A DNA stretch of 13,900 nt from Firmicutes bacterium UBA3941. Lineage in GTDB: Bacteria; Bacillota; Clostridia; Caldicoprobacterales; UBA3941. The notes under the pieces were generated by a model, which was given only the letters and a program-made list of their open reading frames with translations, did not search any database and was not told where the DNA came from. The DNA is taken from contig DGDX01000057.1 of the NCBI GenBank assembly GCA_002385665.1, positions 1 to 13,900 of the forward strand. The letters run 5' to 3'. Below, one piece after another: positions 6,898 through 13,743 of the stretch; position 1 is the stretch's first letter; each line of letters opens with the position of its first letter. The translations under genes were made by a program, and so were the position numbers.

Positions 6898-8184
6898 TTG
6901 GCAATCATCAAAGTAGGTCTATTGGGCTTAGGCAATGTAGGCAGTGGGGTTGTAAATATTTTCAGTGAGAACACGGAGAAAATCAGAGAGTATATAGGGA
7001 CCGAAATCCAAGTCGAAAAGGTTTTGGTCAGGGATATAAATAAACCCAGGCTGGCTGAATTGGATCAGCGGATACTGACAACCGATCCCCGGGATATCCT
7101 GGACAACCCGGATATAGATATAGTTGTAGAGCTGATGGGGGGAATAGAGCCTGCATTTACTTATATAAAGCAGGCCATGGAGAACCGCAAACATGTAGTC
7201 ACTGCCAACAAAGCCGTTATGGCCACATATTGCAAGGAATTGTTTGAAACAGCAAAGGCCAATGATGTAGAGATCCGATTTGAAGGTAGTGTAGGCGGGG
7301 GTATTCCCTTAATCGATACCATAACAAATAAACTTGCGGGTAACCGAATCGACGGCCTGGTTGGTATTATAAACGGAACCACGAACTATATCCTAACCCG
7401 TATGAGCAGAGACGGTATGAGCTTTGATGAGGCCTTGAAAAAGGCTCAGGAAAAAGGCTATGCGGAGGCTGATCCGTCATCGGACATAGAGGGGCAGGAT
7501 GCAGCTTATAAGCTTGCAATATTGGCTGCAACCGCTTTTGGTCTTTATATAAACCCCAACGATATTCCATGTGAAGGGATCACTAAGATTACAGAGGCGG
7601 AGATCCGTTATGCCGCGGAATTGGGGTATGCCGTTAAGCTCTTGGCCACTGCCAAGAACAAGGGAGGAGACCTGGAAATACACGTCCATCCTGCCATCAT
7701 ACCGGACAGCCATCCCCTTGCAGGAGTCAACAATGAGTTTAACGCCCTACTCATAGAGGGCAATGCCGTAGGGGAATTGATGCTGTATGGAAAAGGGGCT
7801 GGATCCCTTCCCACCGGTAGTGCTGTAGTCGGGGACATCCTCGATATAATCAGGATGATGAGACAATCGGCCAAGACCGGTAGCAGCCTTGCCGCTGGCA
7901 GGAATAATTTAAATGTTGTAGGTGAGGACACCGGATCTTACTATATCCGTATAACGGTGGTGGATAAGCCGGGAGTTTTAGGAGTGATTACAACTACCCT
8001 GGGGAAACATGGGATAAGTATTGCCTCTGTGTCCCAGCGTAGTTTGGGTGAAAGGCTCGTGCCGGTTATATTCATAACCCATGAAGTCGAAAGGGAAAAG
8101 CTTGACAAGGGGCTGGCCGAGCTGAGGAACTACAGTGACGTTGTAAAGGAAGTGGCCTGCATCCTTAGGGTGGAGAGCTATTGA
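6898..8184 (+). CDS. hom: Homoserine dehydrogenase with C-terminal ACT domain
   Basis: A 428-residue enzyme reducing aspartate semialdehyde to homoserine with NAD(P)H, the branch towards threonine and methionine. The Rossmann motif GLLGLGNVGSG is at 7-17; then ELMGGIEPA (79-87), VTANKAVMA (101-109) with the conserved Lys105, GGGIPLI, INGTTNYILT (158-167) and DPSSDIEGQDAAYKLAIL (192-209) with substrate and catalytic residues Asp196 and Lys205. An ACT domain (about 347-425) with DKPGVLGVI suggests feedback control, usually by threonine. Length is normal for the monofunctional long form. The start is TTG 6898, chosen from the ribosome site, the promoter position and the fact that the protein then begins right at the Rossmann strand. 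thrB, thrC and asd are not adjacent; the gene is a single unit with its own promoter and terminator. Confidence 0.95.
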   Translation: MAIIKVGLLGLGNVGSGVVNIFSENTEKIREYIGTEIQVEKVLVRDINKPRLAELDQRILTTDPRDILDNPDIDIVVELMGGIEPAFTYIKQAMENRKHVVTANKAVMATYCKELFETAKANDVEIRFEGSVGGGIPLIDTITNKLAGNRIDGLVGIINGTTNYILTRMSRDGMSFDEALKKAQEKGYAEADPSSDIEGQDAAYKLAILAATAFGLYINPNDIPCEGITKITEAEIRYAAELGYAVKLLATAKNKGGDLEIHVHPAIIPDSHPLAGVNNEFNALLIEGNAVGELMLYGKGAGSLPTGSAVVGDILDIIRMMRQSAKTGSSLAAGRNNLNVVGEDTGSYYIRITVVDKPGVLGVITTTLGKHGISIASVSQRSLGERLVPVIFITHEVEREKLDKGLAELRNYSDVVKEVACILRVESY

Positions 8185-8236
8185 AGCACCCCTTGACTGG
8201 CAGTTTATCTCACTGAAACCGACATGAAAGATAGCG

Positions 8237-8280
8237 AAAATCCTTTGCTTTTTAGACGAAAGTAAAGGATTTTGTATTTG
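8237..8280 (+). terminator. Terminator after hom
   Basis: AAAATCCTTTGCTTT (8237-8251) pairs with AAAGTAAAGGATTTT (8259-8273) over 15 positions, one of them G-U, around a seven-base loop. The T tract is broken (TTTTGTATTTG) and partly inside the stem. The near-symmetric A/T ends mean it might also act on the opposite strand. Confidence 0.75.
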
Positions 8281-8299
8281 TTTCTAGAATAAATATAAC
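8278..8299 (+). promoter_or_regulatory. Weak candidate promoter of the phosphodiesterase-MFS pair
   Basis: TATAAC (8294-8299) is one mismatch from the -10 consensus. Its possible -35, TTGTAT (8272-8277), is poor and overlaps the hom terminator tail at a 16-base spacing. The distance to ATG 8354 is 54 bases. Confidence 0.3.
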
Positions 8300-8353
8300 A
8301 AGATGTGTTGCATTTATCGATCGTGTTTAATAAAAGAGAAAGGGTGTGTGGAT

Positions 8354-9085
8354 ATGGCTTTAATAATAGCCCATAGGGGCGCTTCAGGCTATGCCCCTGA
8401 AAACACCATGGCCGCCTTCGAAAAGGCATTGGAAATGGGCGCAGAGGGCATTGAACTTGATGTTCATCTGACCGCAGACGGGGAAATTGTAGTCATTCAC
8501 GATCATACCATTGACCGTACCAGCGATGGAAAGGGCGTGGTAGGGGCTTTAACCCTGGAGGAGATAAGAAAATACGATTTTGGAGCCTGGTTCGATCCTA
8601 AATTTAAGGGGCAGAGGATCCCAACCTTGGGAGAGGTATTTGAACTGCTGGAGGATTGGGATGGTCTCCTAAATATTGAGGTCAAAAGCGGACCCATCCT
8701 CTATCCGGGCATAGAAGAAAAACTTGTGGATATGGTAAAGAGTTGGAATTTCCGGGGCAGGATAATCTTTTCTTCCTTTAATCACTACAGCCTTCGGGAT
8801 ATAAAGGCTTTAGATCCTTCCATGGAAATTGGACTTTTGTACATGGCAGGTCTGGTGGAGCCCTGGAAATATGCAAAGGATTTAAACGCACAAGCCCTTC
8901 ATCCGCTCTATTACAATGTGGTACCCGAGTTGGTGGCAGGCTGTAAAGAGAATGGAATAAAACTAAATCCCTTTACCATAGATGAGGAAAAGGAGATGGA
9001 GATGATTATGAGGGCAGGTGTTGATGGCATTATAACGGACTATCCCGATAGGGCCCTCAATGTTAGGAAAAGAATAAGCGGCTAA
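8354..9085 (+). CDS. Glycerophosphodiester phosphodiesterase, cytoplasmic UgpQ/GlpQ family
   Basis: A 243-residue TIM-barrel enzyme that splits glycerophosphodiesters, released from phospholipids or teichoic acids, into glycerol-3-phosphate and an alcohol. Seen in order: AHRGASGYAPENT (6-18) with catalytic His7, EGIELDVHLT (31-40) with metal ligands Glu34 and Asp36, IHDHTIDRTSDG (48-59) with the second catalytic His49, NIEVKSG (about 110) with a further metal-ligand Glu, and the closing GVDGIITDYPDRAL. There is no signal peptide, so it resembles the cytoplasmic short form rather than secreted GlpQ. I start it at ATG 8354 with AAAGGG nine bases upstream; extending to 8303 would add a cysteine-rich stretch unlike the family. 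An MFS transporter gene begins 14 bp downstream, suggesting joint uptake and hydrolysis, though the substrate link is inference. Confidence 0.92.
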   Translation: MALIIAHRGASGYAPENTMAAFEKALEMGAEGIELDVHLTADGEIVVIHDHTIDRTSDGKGVVGALTLEEIRKYDFGAWFDPKFKGQRIPTLGEVFELLEDWDGLLNIEVKSGPILYPGIEEKLVDMVKSWNFRGRIIFSSFNHYSLRDIKALDPSMEIGLLYMAGLVEPWKYAKDLNAQALHPLYYNVVPELVAGCKENGIKLNPFTIDEEKEMEMIMRAGVDGIITDYPDRALNVRKRISG

Positions 9086-9099
9086 AGGGGGATGTTTCC

Positions 9100-10335
9100 G
9101 TGAAGTCGAAATCTATGAAATTGGATTATAAAAAGACCTTTATTCTTGGCTTGGGCTTCTTCTCCGCCAGTATAATTTGGCCCATCTACAACAATTATGT
9201 CCCCATAATGCTTGAAACCTACATAAAAAGCGGGACCTTCATCGGGGCCATAATGACCATAGACAATGTCTTCGCCGTTGTTTTCCAGCCCCTATTTGGG
9301 GCCCTAAGCGATAGGACCAATACCAGGTTCGGCAGGCGCATGCCTTTCCTCCTGGTTGGGGTTCCCCTGGCGGCGATATTCTGTTCCCTGATACCTTGGT
9401 CAAACTCTCTTTTTACCCTTATGTTATTTATCATTATTATGAATTTTTCCATGAGCATATACAGGGCTCCCACGGTGGCCCTGATGCCGGATGTGACCCC
9501 CAGCCCCTTGCGGAGTAAGGCAAATGGTGTTATTAATTTCATGGGGGGATTTGCAGCCGTAATAGCCTATGGGCTGGGTGGCCTTCTCTATAAGGTGAAC
9601 ACCGGATATCCCTTCTATATGGCTTCTATAGTGATGATGCTTGCTTTGGCGATCCTGTATACCTCTATCAAGGAACCTGAACATATAAAGGTGGAGCAAA
9701 AGGAAAAGGAGATTAAGAAAGATGTGGGCAAGAACAGGAGCCTTATCTTTATGCTACTTGCCATATTCTTTTGGTTTACGGGCTTTAACGCCGTCGAAAC
9801 CTTCTTTTCCCTGTACGGACAGCATATTCTGGGTATAGAGCCGGGGACCTCCTCCATAGTGCTCACCTCTTTTTCGCTGGCATTTCTGGTTTTTGCCATA
9901 CCTGCCGGATTTGTGGCGGGAAGGCTGGGCAGGAAAAGGACGATACTCGTCGGTATATTAGGTGCCCTGGCGGTTTTTGTTCCCCTTATCTTCATTCGGA
10001 ACACCCTCATTATCCCAATTATTCTTGTGACCGGAGGTCTATTCTGGGCACTTATCAATATCAATTCCTATCCCATGATAGTTGAAATGGCACCGAAAGG
10101 TTTGACCGGTGCCTATACCGGATATTATTATTTCTTTTCATCAACCGCAGCCATTGTAAGCCCTATACTGTTTGGTTGGATAAAGGATTTGGTTGGCAGC
10201 TATAAACCCTTGTTCGTCTACGCCAGCATGGGGTTTGTGCTTGCGCTTTTATGTATGCTTTTTGTTAAGCATGGTGATGTGAAGGATCTGGATCAGGAAA
10301 AGGTGGAAGCTGCAGAATTGGAATTTGGTAACTGA
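9100..10335 (+). CDS. MFS transporter, SLC45/GPH-like
   Basis: A 411-residue, roughly 12-helix transporter. The N-terminal half carries the MFS loop 2-3 signature as GALSDRTNTRFGRRMPFL (67-84), with Asp71, Arg79 and Arg80. The C-terminal half repeats it as GRLGRKRTILVG. The opening YKKTFILGLGFFSASIIWPIYNNYVP and the extended DRTxTRFGRRxPF form are typical of SLC45-like and glycoside/sugar:cation symporters. The GTG 9100 start is favoured by AAAGGGGG (about 9084-9091); an ATG at 9115 is the alternative. The gene is co-transcribed with the phosphodiesterase 14 bp upstream and is followed by a terminator. Sugars, glycerol or glycerophosphodiesters are possible substrates. The sequence alone does not decide. 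Confidence 0.87.
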   Translation: MKSKSMKLDYKKTFILGLGFFSASIIWPIYNNYVPIMLETYIKSGTFIGAIMTIDNVFAVVFQPLFGALSDRTNTRFGRRMPFLLVGVPLAAIFCSLIPWSNSLFTLMLFIIIMNFSMSIYRAPTVALMPDVTPSPLRSKANGVINFMGGFAAVIAYGLGGLLYKVNTGYPFYMASIVMMLALAILYTSIKEPEHIKVEQKEKEIKKDVGKNRSLIFMLLAIFFWFTGFNAVETFFSLYGQHILGIEPGTSSIVLTSFSLAFLVFAIPAGFVAGRLGRKRTILVGILGALAVFVPLIFIRNTLIIPIILVTGGLFWALININSYPMIVEMAPKGLTGAYTGYYYFFSSTAAIVSPILFGWIKDLVGSYKPLFVYASMGFVLALLCMLFVKHGDVKDLDQEKVEAAELEFGN

Positions 10336-10371
10336 TAGCTTAAATGGAGTTGTAATAGCAATTAACAAGAG

Positions 10372-10410
10372 AGAGCAGGATTATGATGGAAATCATACCC
10401 TGCTCTTTTT
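10372..10410 (+). terminator. Rho-independent terminator after the MFS gene
   Basis: AGAGCAGG (10372-10379) pairs with CCTGCTCT (10399-10406); inside it TATGAT and ATCATA form a second stem with a GGAA loop. A short T run (10405-10410) follows. It closes the phosphodiesterase-MFS unit. Confidence 0.88.
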
Positions 10411-10513
10411 GTTATGCATATGATAGGTGAAAAATGACTATATAGTACATATGCCTTATTCACTTAAATGGCTGGAGATAGGGTTGAGAATGGGTTTTGT
10501 AATACAATTCTGT
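10411..10513. other. Intergenic stretch with a GCATATG inverted repeat
   Basis: No gene is seen. GCATATG (10416-10422) and CATATGC (10448-10454) form an inverted repeat with 25 bases between and a weak inner ATAG/CTAT pairing. No T tract follows, so it is not a terminator. Its function is unknown. Confidence 0.35.
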
Positions 10514-10541
10514 AACAGTTCAAGAGCTGAAACATAGAATA
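10514..10541 (+). promoter_or_regulatory. Sigma-K-like promoter of the Sm-like/coat-like gene
   Basis: AACA (10514-10517) fits the sigma-K -35 mACm and CATAGAATA (10533-10541) fits CATAnnnTA; AC and CATA are 16 bases apart, the same spacing as the promoter found at 786-813. The transcript would start near 10548 and carry a leader of about 120 bases. The motifs are short, so this is a candidate. Confidence 0.45.
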
Positions 10542-10556
10542 TATCAAGGTGAAAAT

Positions 10557-10648
10557 ATGGATAGCAGAAAGCCAAAAATTTAACAGCTATCCATGAAATC
10601 AACCAAGCCTTATCGCAATACCGGATATGGTTGTAGACTTGGCTGATT
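10557..10648 (+). other. Structured 5' leader with two hairpins
   Basis: ATGGATAGC (10557-10565) and GCTATCCAT (10586-10594) pair perfectly over nine bases. AATCAACCAAG (10597-10607) pairs with CTTGGCTGATT (10638-10648) at 10 of 11 positions. CAACC (10600-10604) could alternatively pair with GGTTG (10629-10633). No T tract follows either hairpin. A nine-codon frame (MDSRKPKI and stop, 10557-10583) behind AAGGTGA lies in the first hairpin. This may control translation or stability of the gene that follows; it matches no riboswitch I know. Confidence 0.4.
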
Positions 10649-10669
10649 ATAGAAATTGGAGGTATCGAG

Positions 10670-11110
10670 ATGTACAATGACGAAATTTATTCCGTAAGAT
10701 ATGCTTTTGATCCTATTTATAACCAGGAAACCGGCTATGACTACTATAGCGGAGCACCGGAGCCGCATTATCCCTATCCCATGCCATGTCCTGAATATCC
10801 ATCAATGCCGGCGACGCCACCCATGATGCCCCTACCTCCCATGATGCCGATGCACCCGGTAGATCCATGGTCGGGTATGAAGATGCATTGCTTAACTCAG
10901 CTTAAGAATATTCTTGAAAAAGCGATGGATAAGAAGGTGGCATTAACTATAGAAGGTGCCAGGGGCAACTTTGATTGTGTCAGGATAATTAGTGTTGATG
11001 AGTGTAAGGTTGTAGCTGAGACAAAGCATGGGGTTTGTGTCATTTCCCTTAGAGAAATAACTGCGGTTTGCATGTCTAAGGAAGTAGCCGATGAAATCTT
11101 TGATGATTAG
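10670..11110 (+). CDS. Candidate spore coat protein: Tyr/Pro/Met-rich N-terminus plus Sm-like domain
   Basis: A 146-residue protein that I cannot name. Residues 1-30 are Tyr-rich and acidic. Residues 28-67 are a low-complexity Pro/Met/Tyr segment with repeated MPxPPMMP-like units. Residues about 72-137 look like a small beta-barrel of the Sm/Hfq-like kind: MHCLTQLKNILEKAMDKKVALTIEGARGN, then FDCVRIISVDECKVVAE and GVCVISLREITAVC. This resembles the DUF2642-type and other spore-associated small domains in which a strand pair ends in IPLxxIxxI. Six cysteines are present, mostly in the barrel, perhaps for cross-linking. There is no signal peptide or membrane helix. GGAGG precedes ATG 10670 by seven bases. 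The sigma-K-like promoter and composition point to the spore coat; this is inference. The gene is a single unit ended by the hairpin at 11176. Confidence 0.8.
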   Translation: MYNDEIYSVRYAFDPIYNQETGYDYYSGAPEPHYPYPMPCPEYPSMPATPPMMPLPPMMPMHPVDPWSGMKMHCLTQLKNILEKAMDKKVALTIEGARGNFDCVRIISVDECKVVAETKHGVCVISLREITAVCMSKEVADEIFDD

Positions 11111-11175
11111 GATAGGGATCTTTGGCTACTTAAGTATATTTAACAAAAATCAGTTAACGGATATCGAATTTATCA

Positions 11176-11199
11176 GCATCGCAATGGCGGTGCTTTTTT
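11176..11199 (+). terminator. Terminator after the Sm-like/coat-like gene
   Basis: GCATCGC (11176-11182) pairs with GCGGTGC (11187-11193), one G-U included, around an AATG loop, followed directly by six T (11194-11199). A compact and convincing Rho-independent terminator. Confidence 0.85.
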
Positions 11200-11227
11200 C
11201 TATCATAATTGCTGCCACTGACCTTGG

Positions 11228-11238
11228 TATGCTATAAT
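11228..11238 (+). promoter_or_regulatory. Extended -10 promoter of the two-helix PH-like gene
   Basis: TATGCTATAAT contains a perfect TATAAT (11233-11238) with an upstream TGC, the extended -10 form that can work with a poor -35. The best -35 is TTGCTG, 18 bases away. Transcription would start near 11245, about 48 bases before ATG 11293. Confidence 0.6.
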
Positions 11239-11292
11239 GGGCTATATCTTTAGATAAGAGATAAAATATAGAACGGGTAGGGGATGCATTCT

Positions 11293-11772
11293 ATGCATAG
11301 GGAAATTGTAAAATCTGTCAAAGGAGACCGTATGTCAGTGTTGGGCCTGTCCTTGGGACTGACGGCGCTATTGGTTGTCATAGTTGGAATTGCCAACTTC
11401 ATATATAACAGGTACGGAATAAGCTATAGTGGGTATATCGCTTTTTTATTATACATACTTGTGGGTATATATGTATATAGAAGGAGAATATTGGAGTATA
11501 GTTATACTCTAAAAGGGAACATATTGATTTTTGAAAGCCTGGTGGGCAAGCGAAGCCGTGAGATTGCCAGGGTGCCCCTTGGTAGGATCCTATATTTTTG
11601 TCCCCTGGCCCATGAACGAAGGGACAAGAATACCAGGTATAAAAGCCATGTTATTGCTTTTGATAGGCGGTCTCCGGAAAACTATGTAGTAGCCTTTGAA
11701 AAAGACGATAGGATTCATAGAATAGTCTTTAGACCAAGCCAGAAACTTGTCGATCTAATTAAAAATTCATAG
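11293..11772 (+). CDS. Uncharacterised protein with two membrane helices and a PH-like domain
   Basis: A 159-residue protein. Two hydrophobic helices (about 15-37 and 45-62) form a hairpin and are followed by RRR, so the C-terminal part should face the cytoplasm. Residues about 67-157 alternate short beta strands (YSYTLKGNILIFESLVG, REIARVPLGRILYFCPL, HVIAFDRR, NYVVAFEKDDRIHRIVFRPS) and end in an amphipathic helix (SQKLVDLIKN). That is the layout of bacterial PH-like (bPH) domains. AGGGG nine bases upstream favours ATG 11293 over the ATG at 11284, which touches the ribosome site. It lies just before the Gin gene (96 bp gap) and may be co-transcribed with it. I know no function for this family, and a sporulation role is only suggested by position. 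Confidence 0.78.
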   Translation: MHREIVKSVKGDRMSVLGLSLGLTALLVVIVGIANFIYNRYGISYSGYIAFLLYILVGIYVYRRRILEYSYTLKGNILIFESLVGKRSREIARVPLGRILYFCPLAHERRDKNTRYKSHVIAFDRRSPENYVVAFEKDDRIHRIVFRPSQKLVDLIKNS

Positions 11773-11867
11773 GTACTTGCACTTTATAGCCTTAGCCGGA
11801 ATAAAATAGTAAAAGCCGGCAATCCTTTAGATAATCAGGGAAAGTATTTGGATAAGGCGGTGCAAGG

Positions 11868-12059
11868 ATGATCCGTATAATTGAATGCTGTGTGTGCAAG
11901 AGAATGACCAGGGCCAACCTTCTTCTAAGGGATACCAATATATGTCTTGAATGCGAACAGAAGATCATGAAGCTTGACAGCAGCCATGAGGACTACTTTG
12001 AGTTAAAAGAGGGGATTAAGAGGATGTTGCGGTATAATCAGCTGGTATCCAGGCCATGA
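11868..12059 (+). CDS. gin: Gin/CsfB-type inhibitor of sigma-G
   Basis: A 63-residue zinc-binding protein. The pattern CxxC (Cys7, Cys10), a spacer of 15 residues and NICLECEQK (Cys26, Cys29), followed by a charged helix to the C-terminus, matches Gin (CsfB) of Bacillus subtilis, whose second motif reads ICLDCERK. Gin is known to bind and block sigma-G before engulfment is complete and to clear it from the mother cell. Length agrees with the family (60-70 residues). AAGGCGG lies seven bases before ATG 11868. Gin genes lie upstream of tmk in many spore formers, and here tmk starts 177 bp downstream. A residual doubt is that short zinc-ribbon proteins are hard to classify; the neighbourhood supports the call. 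I found no clear sigma-F or sigma-E promoter in the 95 bp upstream. Confidence 0.85.
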   Translation: MIRIIECCVCKRMTRANLLLRDTNICLECEQKIMKLDSSHEDYFELKEGIKRMLRYNQLVSRP

Positions 12060-12175
12060 CAAGCGCCTTTACTTTTTCTCCGGAATAAGGGTTAACAGGC
12101 TTTTCTTATACAAGGATATAAAACAAATATGTATTGACGGTCAGTCCGATTTGAAGATAGGACATAGGGCTGGGC

Positions 12176-12204
12176 TTGACAATTTATATGGGAACTGGCA
12201 TATA
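12176..12204 (+). promoter_or_regulatory. Candidate promoter of the tmk operon
   Basis: A perfect -35 TTGACA (12176-12181) is followed after 17 bases by CATATA (12199-12204), a weak -10; TATATG two bases further is an alternative at 19 bases. Another TTGACG at 12134-12139 lacks a good -10. The distance to ATG 12237 is about 30 bases. Confidence 0.5.
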
Positions 12205-12236
12205 TGAAGGACTTTGTTGTATAGGAGTGGATAAGG

Positions 12237-12869
12237 ATGAGGGGTTATTTTATTACCTTTGAGGGTCCTGATGGGGCGGGCAAGACCACACAGATAGACC
12301 TTTTAAGGAAGTATTTGTTGGACAAGGGCCTGGATGTAGTAGTCACCCGCGAGCCGGGAGGCACTCCCATCAGTGAGGCAATAAGGGGTATTATTCTTGA
12401 TACGGATCATAGTGAGATGGATCCCATTACAGAGATGTATCTGTACGCCGCATCCCGAGCCCAGCATGTAGGTCAGCTTATAGCTCCTGCCCTAAGACAG
12501 GGCAAAATAGTGCTCTGCGATAGATTTGTTGATTCCAGCATAGCCTACCAGGGGGCCGGACGGGGATTGGGCATGAAGATGGTAGAGGAAATCAATAGGG
12601 CTGCCCTTCAGGGGATTATGCCCGACATAACCCTGTTTTTTGATATCGATCCGGAAAAAGGGCTTATTAGGGGACGTAAGCGTGATCGTAAGGCGGACAG
12701 GTTGGAGCTGGAAAACATTGATTTTCACAGGGAAGTATATAAGGGTTTTTGTAAGTTATGCCATATGTATCCTGAAAGGTTTAGGCGCATCAAGGCCGAT
12801 GGAGACATAATGGAGATCCATCGTCAGATAATTAACGAAATTGAGCAATTGCCTAAGTATGGAAAATAG
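12237..12869 (+). CDS. tmk: Thymidylate kinase (dTMP kinase)
   Basis: A 210-residue kinase phosphorylating dTMP to dTDP with ATP, an essential step of dTTP synthesis. The P-loop FEGPDGAGKTTQ is at 8-19, the dTMP-binding TREPGGTPISEAIR at 37-50, the DR motif LCDRFVDSSIAYQGAGRGLG at 93-112 (DRF 95-97), and the LID region RGRKRDRKADRLE at 145-157. The P-loop contains Ala14 rather than an Arg, and the LID is rich in Arg, which fits the type II bacterial enzymes where the LID supplies catalytic arginines. The length is normal. AGGAGTGG precedes ATG 12237. It heads a run with darA, yaaR and holB, a gene order widely kept in Firmicutes. Confidence 0.96.
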   Translation: MRGYFITFEGPDGAGKTTQIDLLRKYLLDKGLDVVVTREPGGTPISEAIRGIILDTDHSEMDPITEMYLYAASRAQHVGQLIAPALRQGKIVLCDRFVDSSIAYQGAGRGLGMKMVEEINRAALQGIMPDITLFFDIDPEKGLIRGRKRDRKADRLELENIDFHREVYKGFCKLCHMYPERFRRIKADGDIMEIHRQIINEIEQLPKYGK

Positions 12870-12942
12870 GATATAATTAATATAGAAGTTCAGGATAATA
12901 ATTTTGGTTTAGCGTCACAAAAATTGAAAGGAGGTATTTCCG

Positions 12943-13272
12943 GTGAAATTAATTATTGCCGTAGTTCAGGATGAAGATTCCCAAAAGCTTATTTCGAAAC
13001 TTATGAAGGCAGGGTATGGAGTCACCAAGCTGGCAACGACAGGGGGATTCCTAAGAGCGGGAAATACGACATTGCTCATAGGTGTGGATAACGAGAGGCT
13101 GGAAAATGCCATGGGAATAATCGAAAATGTATGCAAGAGCCGCAAGCAGGTGGCTACATCGCCGACACCAATGGCAGGTGCAACCGGTATGTACGTTCCT
13201 TATCCCGTTGAGGTAACGGTGGGGGGCGCTACAGTTTTTGTAGTGAATGTTGAGGAGTTTAGAAAGGTATGA
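12943..13272 (+). CDS. darA: Cyclic-di-AMP receptor, PII-like (DarA/PstA/YaaQ)
   Basis: A 109-residue PII-like protein that binds the second messenger cyclic-di-AMP, as shown for Bacillus and Listeria homologues; downstream targets are not well known. The family signature VTKLATTGGFLRAGNTTLLIG is split over residues 27-47, with GGF at 34-36 and Asn41-Thr42 in the nucleotide-binding loop. The B-loop region about 65-92 ends with YVPYPVEVTVGGATVFVV. The length is exactly that of the family (about 109). The GTG start at 12943 follows a perfect AAAGGAGG eight bases upstream. Its stop overlaps the yaaR start by four bases. The 73-bp gap after tmk has no terminator, so co-transcription is likely. 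Confidence 0.95.
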   Translation: MKLIIAVVQDEDSQKLISKLMKAGYGVTKLATTGGFLRAGNTTLLIGVDNERLENAMGIIENVCKSRKQVATSPTPMAGATGMYVPYPVEVTVGGATVFVVNVEEFRKV

Positions 13273-13727
13273 GAGTAGAAAATCTTGGCAGCCGCCCCGA
13301 CGAAGGTCATAGGGCTGGAGGGGCAAGGGGTGCCATGGGGCCGGTACCAGGCCCCCATGCCAAATCCTTTGACAGCTTCCTAAACGACAGCCAATACAGA
13401 TCCATGAATGAAGAGTTGGCTTCAATGATGGAGGATATTAAAAGACAGGGAGAAAGGCTGGCCAAAAGGACGAATCTGGGGGAGCTGTTACGGTATAAAA
13501 GGATGATCTCCCAGTTCTTGGATATATCCGTAAATAAAATGCTGAAGCTGAAAAGAAAAGACTATATCGATGGGAGTGGAAGGCACCACATATACGCTGT
13601 GGTACAAAAGGTGGATCAAAATCTTGAAGCCCTGACCCAGGAGGTATTGAGCTCCCAGAGGGATCAGTTGGTGGTGCTCAGTTATATAGATGATATTCGG
13701 GGGCTTTTAATGGATTTGATTCTCTAA
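13269..13727 (+). CDS. yaaR: YaaR-family protein (DUF327)
   Basis: A 152-residue soluble, mostly helical protein of the YaaR/DUF327 family, whose function is not established. A flexible Gly/Arg/Pro-rich stretch covers residues 1-30. The helical body has SFDSFLNDSQ, a coiled-coil-like segment ELASMMEDIKRQGERLAKRTNLGELLRYKRM split over about 49-79, the family-typical ISQFLDISVNKMLKLKRK, and HHIYAVVQKVDQNLEALTQEVL. The ATGA overlap with darA implies translational coupling, and holB begins 16 bp after it. Placement between a cyclic-di-AMP receptor and a replication clamp-loader gene is conserved in Firmicutes but does not reveal the task. Confidence 0.92.
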   Translation: MRVENLGSRPDEGHRAGGARGAMGPVPGPHAKSFDSFLNDSQYRSMNEELASMMEDIKRQGERLAKRTNLGELLRYKRMISQFLDISVNKMLKLKRKDYIDGSGRHHIYAVVQKVDQNLEALTQEVLSSQRDQLVVLSYIDDIRGLLMDLIL

Positions 13728-13743
13728 TATAGGGAGAGAAGAA

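Noticed and set aside
7608..7931. Long minus-strand frames opposite hom, up to 107 codons
   Set aside because: They lie antisense to highly conserved enzyme motifs and look like shadows of a GC-richer coding frame.
10397..10425. CATATGATA after the MFS terminator as another sigma-K -10
   Set aside because: The nearest AC is 18 bases away and lies in the terminator stem, and the next gene is about 250 bases downstream.
10456..10677. A 73-codon frame on the minus strand opposite the leader of the Sm-like gene
   Set aside because: It has no ribosome site or family resemblance, and the stretch is better explained by a promoter and leader hairpins on the plus strand.
11103..11237. A 44-codon frame whose ATG overlaps the stop of the Sm-like gene and which ends in a hydrophobic stretch
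   Set aside because: It has no ribosome site, runs through a convincing terminator (11176-11199) and ends inside the extended -10 promoter of the next gene, so it is probably chance.
11773..11867. A sigma-F or sigma-G promoter before gin
   Set aside because: Several GG- and ATA-containing words occur, but none matches both elements with proper spacing.
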